A model generated the notes under the pieces. That model had not been told where the DNA came from and searched no databases. It was given only the letters and a program-made list of their open reading frames with translations. A stretch of 64,000 nucleotides of DNA from Xylaria sp. FL1777 (taxonomy: Eukaryota > Ascomycota > Sordariomycetes > Xylariales > Xylariaceae): positions 186,001 to 250,000 of the forward strand of contig MU400534.1 of the NCBI GenBank assembly GCA_022578965.1. The letters run 5' to 3'. The translations under genes and the position numbers were made by a program. Positions 20,737 through 33,200 of this stretch are shown here, piece after piece (position 1 is the stretch's first letter; each line of letters begins with the position of its first letter).

Positions 20737-22164
20737 ATGGTGGCCTCGACTCAACCACCCGCGAATGCCTTCGTAGCACGTGCTCGAAAGGTCTACAAGG
20801 CCGTCGGGTTCTCAAAGAGCTATAACTTTATCTTATGGTTCATATTCGGCGGTGTTCTTTTCGCATTCGCTCTCGCGCGGCGTAAGTAATATTCAGAGTG
20901 ATTTTCTTCTCATTTCTTTCTTCGCGTCTTAAAGGACATATCAGTGCACTCTGTTCAAGCGAAATGACAGATCGGGAAATTCCTCTCGCTTTAGACGTAT
21001 ACACATATCATGCCCGAAGAAAGCATTACTAACTCCAGGTGTTCTAGTTGCGTACCTGGACTTCTGGGGTAGATTTTGCAATCCGGATAGCGGACATGGG
21101 TCGGGTGCGTTGCCGGGAGAGTGCTTTTACTACACGAAGCAAAAGCGCTACCAGATCGGCATTATCGTCCACCTCGCTACTGTATTACCCGGAAGTTTGC
21201 TCGCATGTCTCCAGTTTGTCCCTGCCATTCGCCAAAAGTTCATGTTCTTCCATTGCATCAGCGGTTATATCGTGACACTCCTTTCGTTCGCGGGAACGGC
21301 GGCCGCGCTGGTGATAGCGCGCCGTACAGCGGGAGGCGGAGTTGATACTCAACTTTTCCTCGGCCTATTAGCAATATGCTTCTTGGGCTCAACGGTCCTG
21401 GCGATCATTAACGTCAGGCGCTTGCAAATTGAGCAGCACAGGGCGTGGATTATTCGCTCTTGGGCTTGTGTGGGTGCTCTTATAAGATCTAGCAAGACAT
21501 CGTACTGATATTGGGTATAACAGGGCGGTGTTATCATCACACTTCGTATTGGACTTATTATCGGCGCCATAATCATCTCGTCCATCGGTGGCTTTTATCT
21601 TGCCCAGCCCTGTGACAAGATCAATTACACCCTGAACGGCCAGGACGCTACGATGTTGTTCTACCCCGAATGCGCATCTTTCTTCTCGGGCGAAAATCTA
21701 GATCAACACGCTGTGGTTAAGGCGAACTTATTTGGAGATAACGCCATAGAGGTCGGTACCTCACTCAACATCGTCTTTGGTCCTGCCGGGTGGCTGGCCT
21801 TGGCGCTTCACCTTTTTGCCGCCGAGCTATATGTAAGCCATCAATCTATTAAATCTCACTGGATATTATAAGAACATAATTAACGTTTCAATAGCTTCGC
21901 CTCACACCAGCTGAGCACGAGCGCCTCAGGAATGTGTCCTACTATCGCCAGCTTAAAGCAGGCATGAAGAACCCCGGTAGTGCTGGCTTGACTGCAGATC
22001 GTCTCGGCGATGCGACTAAGTGGATTCCGAAATCGAAACGTGGTAATGTTAGTGATGACGATGAGGCTCTGAAGGGGGGTAGAGAAGTGACGCCTCTTCC
22101 TCATCGCGGGCCATTGAGCAATAAGCCTAGTGTTAATATTGCCTTCAGCACCAGTATTTCCTAA
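20737..22164 (+). CDS. DUF2306 multi-pass membrane protein
   Basis: Exons 20737-20881, 21039-21469, 21524-21832 and 21895-22164 give 384 aa, all in phase. The predicted order is one N-terminal helix (ILWFIFGGVLFAFALA), a loop with LDFWGRFCNPDSG and PGECFYYTK, then about six helices, and a charged C-terminal tail of about 70 residues. The segment QFVPAIRQK..HCISGYIV and the RLQIEQHRAWIIRSWA motif are characteristic of DUF2306 (YozB-like) proteins, which are possibly redox- or haem-linked. No reaction is established. It lies between the MFS transporter and a second P450, but membership of the cluster is uncertain. Confidence 0.85.
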
Positions 22165-22700
22165 CTGCTAATCCGGACAAAATGCCCTTGGAGGGTTTTA
22201 AACCGAATTTGACATTCATCATGTAATCCACGCTCTGTATATTTCCACGTACTAGAATTGAAATTCATCTGTGAAGATGACTGTTCCCAAATACAAATGG
22301 TAAACTTGACAAACAGAATGACTCCTCCGAGGGCTAGATAGTAGAGACGAAGCCATGCCGTTAATAATGAGCTTGAATAATTGATTATGTCGATGCCCTA
22401 AGGGGAAGAAAGTAAGTAATGCTTGTTGAGTTGAAATTATGATACAAGGAACAGTAAGGATAGCGAGTCACAGATTGCTAGGGTGTACTAATGAGAGGCG
22501 TTTTATGGTGTTCAAATAGCTTAGCTCTTGCCCATATCGCACGCAGAAGGATCGTTTCGGTATCCTTGGCTCTTTGCGTTTACTAGTTAGGACGATCCAA
22601 TATCGAATGGTATAAGTAGGACTCTCTTATTGTTCCCGACCTATTTATCCCAATCGACAGCTAATAGGTGGGGGGGCTTACCTCCCCTTGTCTGTTCTCT
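22165..22700. other. Convergent intergenic region
   Basis: 535 bases between the 3' ends of the DUF2306 gene and the second P450. No gene is seen. Confidence 0.5.
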
Positions 22701-24959
22701 CTACCGCGCAACGGGCTTCAGATTTACATTCAGGGGAGGCTTATCCCAAATCGTATAGGCTTTTTGGCCCTCTAACCAGTTACGGCTGTCGTCCGCTAGA
22801 CTGATATCGAAGTTGTAAATGAGCTTAGCAAGTATCAATCGCATCTCGGCATAGGCAAGACTATGAATATGACGAATGAAGGTTAGTAACGAATACTGAT
22901 TTCAGGTAATATACTAATTTCCTATTCAAGGTCCGGGATGGTCTTGTATGGTGTAGAAACGGGGATATGGATAAAACATTCGCAAATCCAAGAACCCATA
23001 AATAAAAGGGGACATCCAAACATCCTCGTAGTGATGGTGATGAGGTGCATGAAAGGGAAATAGGAGAGGTGCGAAATGCGAAAAACTGGAAGCGAGACTT
23101 ACTTTCGACCAATGCAGTTGCGTGGTCCAACGCTGAACGATTGCATAGCATCTGTGAAAATAAGCGATGAGTAATTGGTCTTTATGCTTCAGATGAACAG
23201 GGATCTGTAGCCCCCGGAGCATGGTAAAAACACGCTGCTCCGAATAGCCTAAACCCTGCCCCTCAAGCTTGCTGCGATTAAAGCGCGGGTAATCACTCAC
23301 CAAGCTGGTCGTGCTTATACTTAGGATCATTTAACCATCGCTCAGGTGCAAATTTTTGAGGCTCGGTCCAGTAGTGCTCATCGTGGTTTACAGCCCACTG
23401 TACAACGGAGACGATGGTCTACATCAAGGTTGAGCGATTAGCGTCATCTTCACCCATCTTATTCTAAGTTTCGCAGAGACTCTGAGACAACATGGACACG
23501 AAATAGAGTACGGGCAACTTGGCCCTTAGAAGGGAGACAAAACACCTAGAGTGTCGAAGGAGTTAATAGCCAGATAGGGGAACAGCTTACATCTTCTGGT
23601 ATAAATCTGTCGTCGACCATCGCACCACCTTTGGGCGATTTCCGAGGTAAACCTGCCACTACCGGCGGGTATTGGCGGAGCGATTCATTCAGACAAGCCA
23701 GCATCTACAGAAGTCAGTGGTCAGCGTGTTACTCCTATTGAGATTTCCCAGTATGAGAATGCAAGCGTGCGGACAGTAGCATTGGATTGGGAATCTTTAA
23801 GCGAGTAAATACGGTCTCAAGACTTACGTAAGACAGATTACCAACGCTGGTAAGTGTTATCTCCTCATCACTCTTAAAGGCAGATCGAACTTCGTTCTCT
23901 AGTTTTCTTAATATGTCGAGATGGGTAGTAAGCAAAAAGGTAGCGCCGGACAACAAAGTGGCCGTGGTTTCGGAGCCAGCGAGGATCAATAGAGCGGCGT
24001 TCAGGCTCATGCGGACATGGTCCAGATGAAGTTCGTCCTTTTTGCGAATCAGTCCCTCCAAGAAGTCAGGTCGTTCGCCGCCTTGCATGCGCTGGCCGAC
24101 CTTCTCATACACAATAGATCGGTGCTTTGTATCAGCCAGGAAACCCAATTTGCTGATCCACACAATGGGCTCTCTAAAGATTGCACCTAAATGATACAGG
24201 CCTTGGATTATACCAGATTGACGAACTGATTGATTGATTATCCGGATCCAGGGGTGATAATTGGACTCCTTTAGACAGCCGAAGCCGCCATCTGCGCCTA
24301 AACTGAGATCACCAATTATGTCGAAGGTTGTGTAGTTATACCACTCCCGTAAGTTCTGACTGCTATTCGTCTTGGTGACGTCCTTCAGACGCGAGATTAG
24401 CAAGTCGACGTATGTGCCGATTATGGGTTCTTGTTCGCGCATTGAGCGATCACTAAAGCCGTGGGAGAGCTGCCGTCGCAGCGCGGCGTGTTCTTGACGA
24501 TCTGAGTTGATGATTGATGTCGGCAAGTGCGGAAATATCTTGTAAGTGCCCTCGTACTTCGGGAACTCCTCCTCACCGACCTTCTTATGGCCATAGATGT
24601 CACGCCAAGCTTGAGGGCTACTGAATGCCAGCTCATTAGGCCCTATGCGAACGACGGGACCATATTTCTTGTGTAGCTCGCAGACGTGGAAGGGAAGACG
24701 GCCACGCAGCTGCCAGGCAACACGTGGTAGGACGCTCATGCGAAAAGAAAGGGGACCGGGGAAGTTTCGCAGCGGATGTAAGAATACATTGTAGATCATA
24801 TATCCTATGATGTAAACAACCCCCTTTCCCCCCTAGTCAGTCTATGTCTCCTCTCATGTGAAGTCGTATTTTTAAGCTCCTCGTGCTCTAACACGTCAAT
24901 TGGGGAGACGAGCTTACAAGGACAAGCCCATTTCGGGCGACGTCGACTACACCAGTCAT
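22701..24959 (-). CDS. Cytochrome P450 monooxygenase (second)
   Basis: Reconstructed from six exons (minus): 24959-24918, 24832-23828, 23704-23591, 23418-23301, 23151-23103 and 22860-22701, giving 495 aa with all phases consistent. A membrane anchor is at about 15-30 (GVVYIIGYMIYNVF), followed by the proline-rich hinge HPLRNFPGPLS. The I-helix is LAGSETT, ExxR is in NESLR, and PERF is FAPERW. The haem loop is FSVGPRNCIG, then RNLAYAEMRL across the last junction. The sequence resembles the isotrichodermin C-15 hydroxylase / benzoate-hydroxylase-like fungal P450s, which act in toxin and aromatic pathways; this is family level only. It could use the truncated CPR or the housekeeping CPR. Confidence 0.9.
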
Positions 24960-27900
24960 GCTGCTAGTCTCGACCGCTTATAGACTGGATTGTGAAATGC
25001 TGATAAGTTGCTCGTTCTCGGTGATAGTCTTTGAATTCTAGGAGAATGGAGGGAAAACCACACTCCGCATGTGTCAAGCAGAGTATATAGCTCCGTATGT
25101 GTCTCTGGAAAATGGGGGTCTCAAGTCATTATATATCTCAGCTGCCTTACAGGGTAGTTTAGGCGGGGGTTATCTGGCGACGGCAAGAGCCATACCATCA
25201 GTGACGTCTAGTCCACTATCTAGACTAGAGAATAGTTAAAACTAAAAACATATGTCCGCAATGATAGCTGGGCGGACCCGGGGAACGTTGGTCATTGGAC
25301 CGGGATCCGACCCTCCACGATTATAAGACCGGGATTCATGAAGTTCCCGTGTCCGCGTGCACTTATTAATTGGTCAAACCGTTACGAGCAGTAATAGTAT
25401 ATGAATTTGTGGTGGTAGCGGTGGACGGTTGACAACAACGATCTAGATAGTACTACCCTACCGATGCTTGACCTAGCGGAATTCGGATTTGCCATCAGTT
25501 TGTAAGGTTATGTAACGATAGTCACGATAGTCGCCTTCGCTGCCGTCTCATTTAACCCGGAGTGGCAGGAGGTCGGGCTAAGTCAACTTACCTAGCCTAC
25601 TCTGTACTACCGTAGAACTATGCTTGGCGACCTAAAAGTCCGATGGTCCGCAACTTGCGAAATACGCACAATAAACACGCAGTCTAGCTGATCGAAAACA
25701 TGGAGGCCTGGTTTCCGCTATCAACTCCGCCCGGACGCGGTAGCTAAGCAGCTCTGAGATTCATCAAAACCCCCTTCTTCTGCAGCAAGCTGCATGGGCA
25801 CGCGTGGCGTGACCTGTGAACTATGCATACAGCTGACTACTTACTTAGTATGTATGAGCACAACTGTGATTGTGTCGTCGGTTCAAAAGTCCCGAGGGAG
25901 TGGGGTGTTGATACCGTTGACGAAATGGAGTAAGTGACGGGCTAGTCTCCACGAGAGGTCATTATATACACGCTATTCTTCCTCTCACCTCCGTATAGTG
26001 CCCTGATAACTAATTCTTCTTCTTCTTCCCTTTTTTTTTCTCAAATGTATATAGATATTTCATAAATACAGCTTTAATAACAAGAACTATCTTGGGGTTC
26101 ATTAATCCCCCTTTGTATATAATTTGATCGAGCTAATGTAAGCATTGCAGCTTCATGTGTTTTAGATATAAGAGATACTCCACGATCGGTACTTGTCTCG
26201 ACCCACTATAGCGAACGAAGAGCATAGGGAGCTAAGATAGCGTTAAAGTGGAGGGCGAGGGTAAGGGTTTAGTGTTGTATACTATACTAGATGGGGAGGC
26301 GAAAAAGGCGAGGTTGAGTGGCACTATATGTATATGTAGACGTAGAACATATGGTTGAAAGTGGTGCTCGCGACTAGACCATACATCACCAGCCTTCCTC
26401 CGGCAATCGGACAACAATTGGGATGGTGTGAGTATTACTGAGACTAATCAGCATGCAAGGAGAGGCCTAATCGTGGAGAAGTGTTGTGCTGGCGGAGTTG
26501 ACAATATATCGTGAAGCATATAGCATAGACGGATATATGCGCCAATTGTTAATAGCGTCGCGCCGAGACGTTCCAGCCGTTCAAATGGAACAATACCCGA
26601 GGGAGTCCAGAGCCGTTCCGCTCGTGCACTGCTGATCTCCGGGTATTGTCAAGATGGGAACGAGAGAGAGACGTCATTACGGTGTGATGTGACTTAGCTC
26701 ATCCCGGCAGCCACCCTTGTCAGGTTACATACTGCATCCTTACTGCGTAGCTAATCTACAAAACGTGCTTGTGTGTGACAACGTCTTGGGTAAGGTGCAT
26801 GAAGTGCTCCGGCCAATGCGGAATTCGGAGTTTATCATGGATTGTTTCCTTTCACCGAAGTGCAAACCGTGCAAACCTGGATGCGTACGCAGTAGATAAG
26901 TATTATTTTATTATTTCGGCAGTTCACGCGAGAACATGCCACAGGAGATGTGTGGCTGTGTCTGTAATACTACGTGCGTTGTCAGAAACGAGATATATTG
27001 CACATTTCCATTGGCTGTTATTTGGTATTTGCATGATGCACCAATTTGGTAATGGTCAAAAATGCGAACTTCGCACCCCACACTCCTACGCGCGGTTACC
27101 GGCTTTTTCTACACGTGTACTCCTTTCTTGCCTCAGGAAGAACTCTAAGCCTGTGATATACCTATCCTTACGTAGGAGCTCACGCTATGACAACCCTGTC
27201 ATTCTGCGAACAGCGCACGACGCCACCGTGCGGACATTACTTAAGCCCGTTATACCTTGCACATTTTGCGGATGATGTCGCTTACGAATTGGAATATGCG
27301 AGTGTAACGTATGTGGTTATGTAAATCTACTATATATTACAAAGCAGTTAGAATTCAGTTGAGGTTTGTGATAATCAAGAGAGTTCGCAAAATGATCAAC
27401 TCACTATCACCGTATATAGGTCCTTGGAGCTGCAGGACTTAGCCTGCCGATACCTATTCTCCATCTTTAAGGCTGGGTGTGACACCCCTGTATGAGATAA
27501 TTCACCTTGCCCATTTCCACCGAATATAACTAGTGCGAAGGTCAGCACAATCCACAAGTGCTCCATGCTTAAACGTTGTTGGGAAGATAGTAAGCTACGG
27601 GAACTAATGTAGGTAGACGCAACTCCACCACCCGAGGAAACGGATACCTCTACTAACAGTACCAGAAGATGGACTACATGCATGCAGGCGGGAGCATCGG
27701 TTGGGTCGGTTAAGATAAATATACGTCGCGAGATCCTGGTCACTCCTTTCCTTTTTCTTTTCTTTTTTTCTTTGCTAATTTTGATATAGAAGCATTACGT
27801 AATATATCATCATCAGGCTAGAAAACCAGGGTTGTATCACTTCTCGATAGAGTTTCTTGGTTTAAAGCTCATACTTCTCACAGGCAAAGCTTGAGGTCAT

Positions 27901-27997
27901 ATCGGCTATTAATCATATTTCATATTATAGAAGCAGCGTGGAAACCCCCAGTCGAATTTACTAGTTCGTCGACTATTATGTACTGTCCGTGGACTTC
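24960..27997. other. 3 kb gene-poor region
   Basis: No convincing gene. A pyrimidine-rich and TCT-repeat tract lies at 26015-26042. A minus frame starting near 27570 (MEHLWIVLTFALVIFGG) begins with a hydrophobic segment like a signal peptide, but has no other support. Confidence 0.4.
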
Positions 27998-28786
27998 TCA
28001 TCGACATAAGCACTCCAAAGCCGTACCCTTTTCCTCGTGTTCGTTCATGTCTGCCTCATCAAGCCAGACCAGACAATTCGTGCGAGCGAGGTCTTCCAAG
28101 AACTTGTGTCCTGGCGAATTAAGCATGTCGCGGTACAACATGAAAGATTCCGTGAACTCGAGATCCTGCACGGCATAAAGACATCTCTGAACACCCGAGA
28201 AAATCTTTCTATCATGGCCCTTATTGTAATCCATCGCACCGCATCTCACCACACAGTAAGGCCTACCACGGCACCCCTTCTTGAGTCGCGACACATCGAT
28301 AAAATCAAATAGCATGACCCGCCTCACGCTCTGGCACTGCAGAGGAGTCAAACTTGCTGATCTCCACCCAAAGTTCGCCCGGCCGCCAAAGGGGGCCGTA
28401 AGGGAGTAATATTCGCTCATGTAGGAGGGCGCGAGCCGGTCAAGACTGAGCACGAAGATGTCGAGCTCCGTGCTGATGTAAATAGCCCATTGCCGAGAAT
28501 AGTCGTCGACGACCTCGGCGTCTTCATTAGCGATGCGCTGGCCCCCCTCGAGCCACGAGACGGGGAGTCGGACGGGATAGAGACCTTTCGCGACCTCACG
28601 ACTCTCTGATGAAACAGAGAAGTGTGGGGAGCATGCGATATTACGAATGCATATGATCCTCTTAGTGTTCTCGTTGATTGGTACGAGCCGGTCTCGGTTA
28701 TATTCCAAGATCGAGATTTTCCAAATAGAAACCCTCAGCTCTGTCGGCAGCTTATTGAAAATAGGGAACCCTGTCGGTGACGACAT
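27998..28786 (-). CDS. 2EXR-domain protein
   Basis: Single exon, 262 aa from the ATG at 28784-28786; codons further upstream lack an ATG. The N-terminus FNKLPTELRVSIWK is the hallmark of the 2EXR family, abundant in Pezizomycotina and of unknown function. The usual pattern follows: a conserved SRE-type stretch (VSSESREVAKGLYPVRLPV), then a block about domestic residue order ending in a charged tail (DEADMNEHEEKGT). No membrane or signal segment is seen. It is isolated between long intergenic regions, typical of accessory genes of this family. Confidence 0.8.
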   Translation of the reverse strand: MSSPTGFPIFNKLPTELRVSIWKISILEYNRDRLVPINENTKRIICIRNIACSPHFSVSSESREVAKGLYPVRLPVSWLEGGQRIANEDAEVVDDYSRQWAIYISTELDIFVLSLDRLAPSYMSEYYSLTAPFGGRANFGWRSASLTPLQCQSVRRVMLFDFIDVSRLKKGCRGRPYCVVRCGAMDYNKGHDRKIFSGVQRCLYAVQDLEFTESFMLYRDMLNSPGHKFLEDLARTNCLVWLDEADMNEHEEKGTALECLCR

Positions 28787-30230
28787 AATGACTGCTGCCA
28801 AAAGCACGCGGAGCTTCGGGATAATGGGCAGTTAGAATACCCCGAGCTGAGTGACTTATGACGTGGGAATCGTTCCGTCCAACCTTCGCTGTAATGGTCA
28901 CAGGTCAGGTGGACTGTATTCGGAAAAATCCCTGTATGGTTCTGTACGTAAATTTCCGTGTACCAATGACCAGACGAGAAGATCATAGCAATGCGACGTC
29001 GAGTAATGATAACCCCAACACCATAACCTCTCGAGTATTGTCAATGAGATAGGATCACCTAACTCATCTATAGTCAGGTAGTTGGTAGGTAGGTCTCAAT
29101 GAGGGCTTAATAAAGTGGTTAATCGATTCCTAAATCTCGCAAATATCTGAGGGCGTTAGATATATGTATACACGGTATCCCACACCCACAAGAGAGATGG
29201 GATAGAATCACTGAAAAGGAGGTATGTTGAAGGGCTCCATGCAATGCGACTGCAGGTGATTAATTCTTATGCCGGATTTAGCAGTCGATAATCAGGCGCA
29301 TGAAAGTGAGATAAAAATCGACGGTGGCTGACTGGTTGGTGGACTCTCTATCATAAGAGGTTGAGTAGCTGAAGTCTCGGATGGTGATCGTGCAGGAAAA
29401 AGCAGTCGCGATATGGCGGTGTGTCCGTTTGCATCTAACACTTGTCTTAGGTAAGTTGTAACATTCAACAAACTGGGCATCATGGCCTTCACACTGAAAG
29501 TCGAGCCCCTGAGTGGATAAGTCCAGTTTAGTCATACCATACGGCCGGAAGGAGAGTATAAATAGCTGCACTCGTTTATGCGATGGACTTTCACACCAAC
29601 AACAAGTAATACAAGGAGAATAGTTGGCAACACGTCTTCGACTTCAATTAATTGTGTTTTATTTGATCGCTTTATTTCCCATACTGTAATTAATTTTGTA
29701 TGCTTGGATACGTAGGGCATGGCCTATCTACTGGTATTTCGAGTAGGGATAACTGCCTTATAGTTTCCTCATTCTATTTCAATACGAGAAGGGGACTTCA
29801 CATTGGTTTAGATATACTTTGATTAATATAGATATTCATCAATGTCCTGGTGCTATGCCCGCATATCTGCGAAGAAAAGCAAAAAAAAGGGTAACATGAA
29901 TGAAGAAAGCCAACCCCTTCCTTCTCCTTGATATGCAATTGATAAGAGAACCCATTCAACAAATCCGAGAATTTGACTGATTCCACACCGCCTGTTCTAT
30001 GCTGCCGACCCAGAACCCCAGCGCTCACTCATATGCAACCGTTTGCCCAGTATATCTCAGCCGCCGATGATCTATGCTCTTCATAGGATACAAAGAAAAT
30101 AAGGTAAATACATAGAGAGCATGCTCTTTTTGTGCAAGCCAAACCTTGACGCCCTCGCCAGATGCCGCGATGTACCAAGGGAAAAGAAATCAGGGGGAAA
30201 AAAGACAAGAAAAGAAAAGGGGTATCAAGA
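28787..30230. other. Intergenic, no firm gene
   Basis: Small minus frames at 29278-29720 include a TTTATACTC stretch and a Cys-containing peptide, but nothing that fits a family. No gene is claimed. Confidence 0.4.
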
Positions 30231-33200
30231 TTAACTAATAACGACTTCTTGCGTGACGAGCCCGTAGATCCAACTTGCCTCCATAACAGAAATGCACTGG
30301 AAGCACCATTTATTAACATTACCACCACTCCCCCCCCCTTTTGGGGCGACACCCATCTCGCCCCGCTCGTCACGGACTTCTTCCCAAACATTAAGCAGAA
30401 TACCTCGGCTTCCGAGGCGTGAGAAACAGCGGCTACCTAGCACGATATCCAGTACCACGCTAGGCTGGCCTGTAGATTTTTTCGGGATGGTGGTCACTAT
30501 GATTCGCTTTTCCATGCCCTGGTATTTTCTCAGGTTCTGTCGCGTTCCCTGGTCTGGTCGCGTCACCTCGAGATAACAGTTGCCATAGTCCTCCCATTTA
30601 CTAGCTGACACGAGAAGATGTAGCCGGATCTTGAGGTTATTGGTTGTAAGACTCATCTTTGCGACAGCCCCGCTGTTGGCAGCACTAACGGATGGTGAAC
30701 GAGGCGATGTGCCTGAGGACGACGTATACAACGAATTCTCGCCACTGCCGAATCGAGATTGTCGGTGAACTGAGGACATGGCGATATTGAACTGGCCACC
30801 GCCGCCCATGAGTTTCTTGAGGAATGAGGTAGCTGATACGCTGGAGTGAGATGTGCTGCCTGCGGATTGTGACGGTGCTCGGGCTGAGGCACGATAACTG
30901 TTTTTACGACCGAACCAGCTTCGGCGTTGGCTGCTCCCGTCACCATCATTCTGTGCAATATGACTCTGTCCAAAAGCCCGGATCCGTGTCTCCTCTTCAA
31001 GGGCCTTATATTTCGCGTTGTCTAAGCGAGCACGATGAACCGCCATATACAGAGATTCGCATTCTTGGAGCGAGGGGGCTCGGAAACGAAAGAATGAAGT
31101 CTCGACCTTGTTCACTTTTGGATATAATCGAGCGTAACTCAAGACTGGAGACCTTATTTCGAGATCGAGAGCTGTGCTGGTCCGTAGCATGACTAAGGGG
31201 GTGAGATCTAATGCAATGAGGGGGCGATCTCCTTCATGATTAGGCTCTTCTGAGGAACTGTGTGTTCTTTGGAAAGGATAAGCTTCAATTAGACCTGGAG
31301 TTGTTACAATGGAACATATATCCGGCCAAAGATCTTTCCAACATCCGTGTTTATTGTCCCAGTAGGAGATTGTCGCGAGAGACTTGAAGAGATATTCCGG
31401 CTGTGATCCACTATTCTTGGATATCTCCATCTGCGACGCCGATATAGAGGGTGTGGGAGTTGTCGAGCCCCTGGAAGTAACGGATTCTGTGTAAGATTCG
31501 GAGTCTCTTCTTATACTGATAGCAGGAGCAGCATCAGGCATATCTGCAGCCTCGAGCTCGTCGTCGGAAGATTCGTCAGAGTATGAGTATTCATCTTCTG
31601 ATGCTGATGTGGAAGGAGAGCTCTCGGACGAAACATCGGAAGGGTAATATTCGTGCTTGAGAGGTGAAGAGTTTCGTCGCTTCAGACTAGAATACGCTTC
31701 CGCAGGGGGTGCAAGTGCTGGTGACTTCTTTGCATCCAAACTTCGATGTATCGGTGGGGGTGGTGCACCATCATCCCTATAAGGGGTATTATCTGGGGTT
31801 TCTTCATCAAGACGTGGGAGATCGGGATCTATGTCCTCTGAATCCATAGGAGGATGCTGTTCCCCTGAGTTTTCTGTAGATGATTTGGGTAGCGGGTGTC
31901 GAGATTTCGTGTAAGAATCCCAAGTCGCAGTTTTCTCTGAAGATGGAACTGCGGGAGGGGGTCGAGTTGGTGAACTAGGATGAGGATGGAGGTGACCTTT
32001 GGACGGTTTGCGTTCCTTTTCGTGCTCATTGGGAGAAACCGTAGAGGGCATCGGGTAAGTTTGTTTGGGATACCGTTTTCTCTCGCCCACCGGTGTGTCT
32101 GAATTCGTTGAGATTATTGATAGCGCCAGAGCCCCTGAGTCGGACGCCGCTAATTCCTTGACAGATGGTGGTGTTGGACTGCTACCAAGGATCTTCAACC
32201 AATCTAAGACCTGATCCTCATTGTCGGTGGTCAAAGTCACAAGTTCAAAATATTCATCTTTATAGCCTCTTATCATGACGACTAATTGATGCTTGTTATC
32301 TCCCTTTCGCGCTGAAAGATGATTGCCAGTAATAGGGGGAAATAGCAACCATGAGCGGCCGCCGCTGCCAATCTCTCTGATAAGAAGATCACCTGGATCA
32401 GACTTGAAAAGTTGGTTGTCTCTATAAACGAGCTCGACTTGACAATTGAGTCGTTGGCCATTCGAGTGCCGAAGATCGAGGGAGAACGAATCTTTAGCAT
32501 AGACTTGTCGAAACCGGTCAATTCTAACGTTGTCAGCGGCTGCCATGGTCTTTAGGTCACGAGCCCGGCTCGTATCAGTTTTTTTTGCGTCATCGTCGAC
32601 GATCCTCGCGGTCTCTTCTTTATGTCTTTTGCGAGCTTTCTCTTGGAGTGCGTCCCATTTTGCTGCGAGAGATTCATACTGTGGGGTGCCTGCAACAGCT
32701 TGATATCCCTATCATACCACGTGTTAATATATATCATTAGCAGCCGAAAGAGTCAACAGGTACTTACTTTAATGAACTTGGTTATCCATTTTGTACGAAC
32801 TAAAGGGCGTTTCAAGAGATGTGCTACATCTATCCGATCACCATGCTCATTAAGAATATCACCTTGCTCATTGCGCGGTAAGGCATCTATGAGCGAATCT
32901 TCGTCATCCGGTGATGCAGGCGCTAAATTGACAATGATACCTTGAAATCCGAGGCGCCATACGTCAAGATAATCTCCGTATATTGGAGTAATAGTTTCGA
33001 GCCATTGCGGCAATCTGTATATATCGGCCAAGGGGCATCGTCGATGGTGATTTTTGAGTTTTTCGAGAACAATGCCCATACTAACCACTGCCTTGGGTAG
33101 AGGGTCATCCTTTGGTGTGCCTTTCGGGGATGTGAAGAGGTCTCCTGACGGACCTTGTCTCCCTTCGACGAACTGGGACAGAAGAACGGGAATAACGCCA